DNA of 64,000 nt from Trichoplusia ni (taxonomy: Eukaryota; Arthropoda; Insecta; Lepidoptera; Noctuidae), in NCBI RefSeq assembly GCF_003590095.1, contig NC_039502.1, positions 1,922,001-1,986,000 of the forward strand. The letters run 5' to 3'. The position numbers and the translations under genes were made by a program. The notes under the pieces were generated by a model. That model saw nothing but the letters and a program-made list of their open reading frames with translations, was not told the DNA's origin and did not search any database. Positions 61,435-64,000 of this stretch are shown piece by piece. Position 1 is the first letter of the stretch, and each line of letters starts with the position of its first letter.

Positions 61435-64000
61435 AAGAGATTCATTATAGAAAGTCAAAACTTTTTGGCCAGGCCAGGGTAGTTGCATAAACTGTGTTTG
61501 CTTTATTTTAGAACTATGGTACGATAATAAGTAAGAAGGCTGATATGGAAAGTTCATCAAAGAAGTGAAGTGGGGGATAATTTAGAAGGGAGTTGTATGC
61601 TTTCATGACCAGATATTTTCATACAACCTAGTCTTCTATGTTAAATACTTATCAGGCTACCACATACAACCTCTTTTTTTAATTATACAAACTCTTCTAT
61701 CTTTCACACCATAGCGTTTATCACAATTAACAAATAACTATAAAACCTAGTTAAAACCCGAAATGAGCATGAATATTTAGTCTAGCACGGTAATGTTTAG
61801 TCTATGTTAACAAATTGATGCCAAGGTTGGCTGAGCTTACGTATCTCGTAACTTTCTAAGTTGGAACTAAGTCGCGTGCTTGTGAACACTTGATGTATTG
61901 TTTTTCTTTTTGTTCACGTTTTACAATTATTCTGTAATGTCTTGTTTACTGAATGATTTAGAAGTAATGGAATTTTAGATAGAGTGACAGGGAGAGCTTT
62001 TCCTAAATACTTACCATTGTCACTTGATGTTTTATGTCCAACCCACTACTGGGTATTGGTTTATGTCATCCCGTCTTCTTCTTTAATTGCTATTTCATCT
62101 GAGCTAATACGAATTCGAATAAAATATCAAAGCCCAACTGCAACATGAAAGTGAATTGGAAAAAGTTGAACAAAATTTATTGAACCTGGAACTGAATTCA
62201 ATTCCTGAACCTCTATTGTTCAATTGTCAATCTAAAACTCCGTACAAACCATAAAACTGTTCATTAAACGTGCAATAAAACTTTTAGAATTTTAGTTACG
62301 AGCACCTAGCTTCATATACGGAGGGAAAATTTAAAATACATATTTCTAACAAACCGAGGCGGGCCGCAAAACGTTCAACTATTCAAATATGAGCTGACGG
62401 TATTTAACCGGTCGTTTTTTCATTGAATATGTTCAAGTTTTGGTTTCACGATGCGATTTTGAACCGACTTTCGTACGTAATATTTAGCAGCCCGCAAACG
62501 TGGATTGTAAAGGATTTTGTGTTTGTATTTTCGTATGAGTTTTAGTATTTATATTATGTGAGTTTATTAAATGCTGTCGAAATAGTTTTTGAACTCGTTT
62601 TAAATTTTAAATGGTTACTAGGATATGTACTAGCGAGTTTATAAAAAGTTTTCCAAAAGCTTTTTTGCTCATCTAAGCGTAAATAGGCATGTAGAGAAAG
62701 AATATGTAATATACTTGATTTAGCTAATAATAACTTTACACCATACTGAGAGGATTGGCTATTCGCCGAAATAGAGGCTTTACCTAGTTCAGTAACTGTG
62801 TTAAATTCGTCTAATGTAACTACGGTTAATTAGGCTAAAATGCTTAATTTCCTGCGTTTACGAAATATTTTTATAAAGATTATTGTTTGCATCTTTTTTC
62901 ATTCACATGAAGATTCTAAGACGTATTTGAGTACATAACTCCATCATACAGAAGCTTTATTGAGAATTTGAATTTGACCATATACGACATCTACAAATCG
63001 CATTCGACAAATCGCAACATCCCATATGCTACTTAGCTACGCGCTGTGTAAAAACTCAGTCTGAACTAATTAAGGCGTAGTTCAATGAGAGTATTGTACT
63101 GTTACTCAAATTTTTGACAACTTACATAATGGGCTGGCGTTTTTAATTGAGTTTGCCTTTTGATTCTGTGTGAGAACCTGCTGTTTATGTTATGTCATTT
63201 CAATGGACGTGAAAGTTCTTATGTACCTATAAGACGGGCCCTTAGTAATTACCATTAAATTCAACGTCTTTTTCTTATTGTATGGTTGATATACACCTGG
63301 TATACTATTATTCTAGTATTTTAATAAAGTTGATACATCACAGCTTTCTTAAATAATATTATCCTTACGAAGGACATATTGGACTTTTCACTTTGATCTA
63401 ATTTCCTTTTAGTAAGCATATTGTATACAAATATTGTTATCAAGAACACTAAACTTTACAAAATTCTTAATCCCAGTATTTTGAAAACGAATTCAGTCAT
63501 TACCGACACTTCTAAGCGCTTGGACGACACTATTCGCATTGATTGAAAGAAAAACAAAAAGAAAGTCGTTCACTTCACTCGGTCCTCACTAATTCTTTTT
63601 AAACACTTTCCAATTTCCCTGGAACTTGTTAACAATACTTTTTACAGTTCCCGGTCCCTAATGTTTGGTACATTCGGCCTCGCAAAGCTCCAGCCTTGTA
63701 CCGATACCAAAAAAGTTGAAACATCGACAAAAAAATATTTTTTTCTAGTTCGAAAACAAATCCTTTACTGGGAATACAGCCAGTGTCTCCGGATTGGGAT
63801 TTTTTGGGGATTTTCCTTTGGTATAACATTCTGTTAGGGAATGTGTTGCGTTTTACATACAGATAGTATGCGAGATCAAATGCTGCTGTGGTTATGTTTA
63901 CGTCGTTGTGATTCGAATTTATTTGCTGATAGTATTCAATGTGTGGTATTTTTTGAGAACGATGTCATATACATTCCATCATTCCAAAATAGTATTAAGT
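61435..64000. other. Noncoding DNA, no gene seen
   Basis: AT-rich sequence with one possible LINE end fragment at 62.03 kb. Open frames near the right edge (63629-63829, minus) are short and unrecognised. Confidence 0.5.
62026..62070 (-). mobile_element. Possible LINE 3' end fragment
   Basis: The reverse strand reads acataaaccaatacccagtagtgggttggacataaaacat, resembling the 'cccagcagtggga' motif of lepidopteran LINE ends. No tail is visible. Weak. Confidence 0.3.

Noticed and set aside
1..64000. A CRISPR array, viral insertion or bacterial-type operon
   Set aside because: No regularly spaced repeats, no long ORFs, no Shine-Dalgarno-led gene strings and no recognisable viral protein.

Overview
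The window looks like nuclear DNA of a moth or butterfly (Lepidoptera). It is AT-rich and has no dense gene layout. Open frames are mostly under 100 codons, and the two longest begin with GTG rather than ATG. The organism call rests on the repeats, which I recognise from memory of lepidopteran genomes and have not searched: Lep1-type Helitron-like elements (5' TC...3' CTAG), a tRNA-headed SINE family with at least six copies, LINE 3' ends, and several short interspersed repeats found across moths.

The best-supported gene piece is one small plus-strand exon at 8062-8147. It has a 3' splice site, an in-frame stop just before the ATG, 19 codons and a perfect AAG|GTAAGT donor. I do not recognise the protein. 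The rest of the gene should lie downstream, across a long intron or beyond the window, so much of the window may be intron. A second perfect donor at 7794 could close an upstream untranslated exon. A perfect 25-bp hairpin starts 173 bases inside the intron.

Layout: 0-7.5 kb holds a Helitron-like element and a SINE. 7.5-9.6 kb holds the exon, the hairpin and some GC-richer DNA. 10-21 kb is mostly featureless, with an RFX X-box palindrome (11.92 kb), a repeat with a G17 tract (13.9 kb), GC-richer blocks with AP-1 sites (15.9-17.4 kb) and a LINE end (17.7 kb). 22-29.5 kb holds minus-strand open stretches with coding-like base use (24.8, 28.1, 28.6 and 29.3 kb), which may be exons of an unrecognised gene or its remains, plus a GC-rich element present twice, 500 bases apart. 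29.5-64 kb is repeat-strewn noncoding DNA: more SINEs, a small family with terminal inverted repeats, paired LINE-like ends, a second full Helitron-like element at 53.5 kb and a CpG-dense islet with a G-quadruplex motif at 61.2 kb.

I saw no rRNA, bona fide tRNA gene, CRISPR array, viral gene or toxin gene. Beyond the 8.1 kb exon, gene calls here are low confidence, and no new multi-gene system can be claimed from this sequence.
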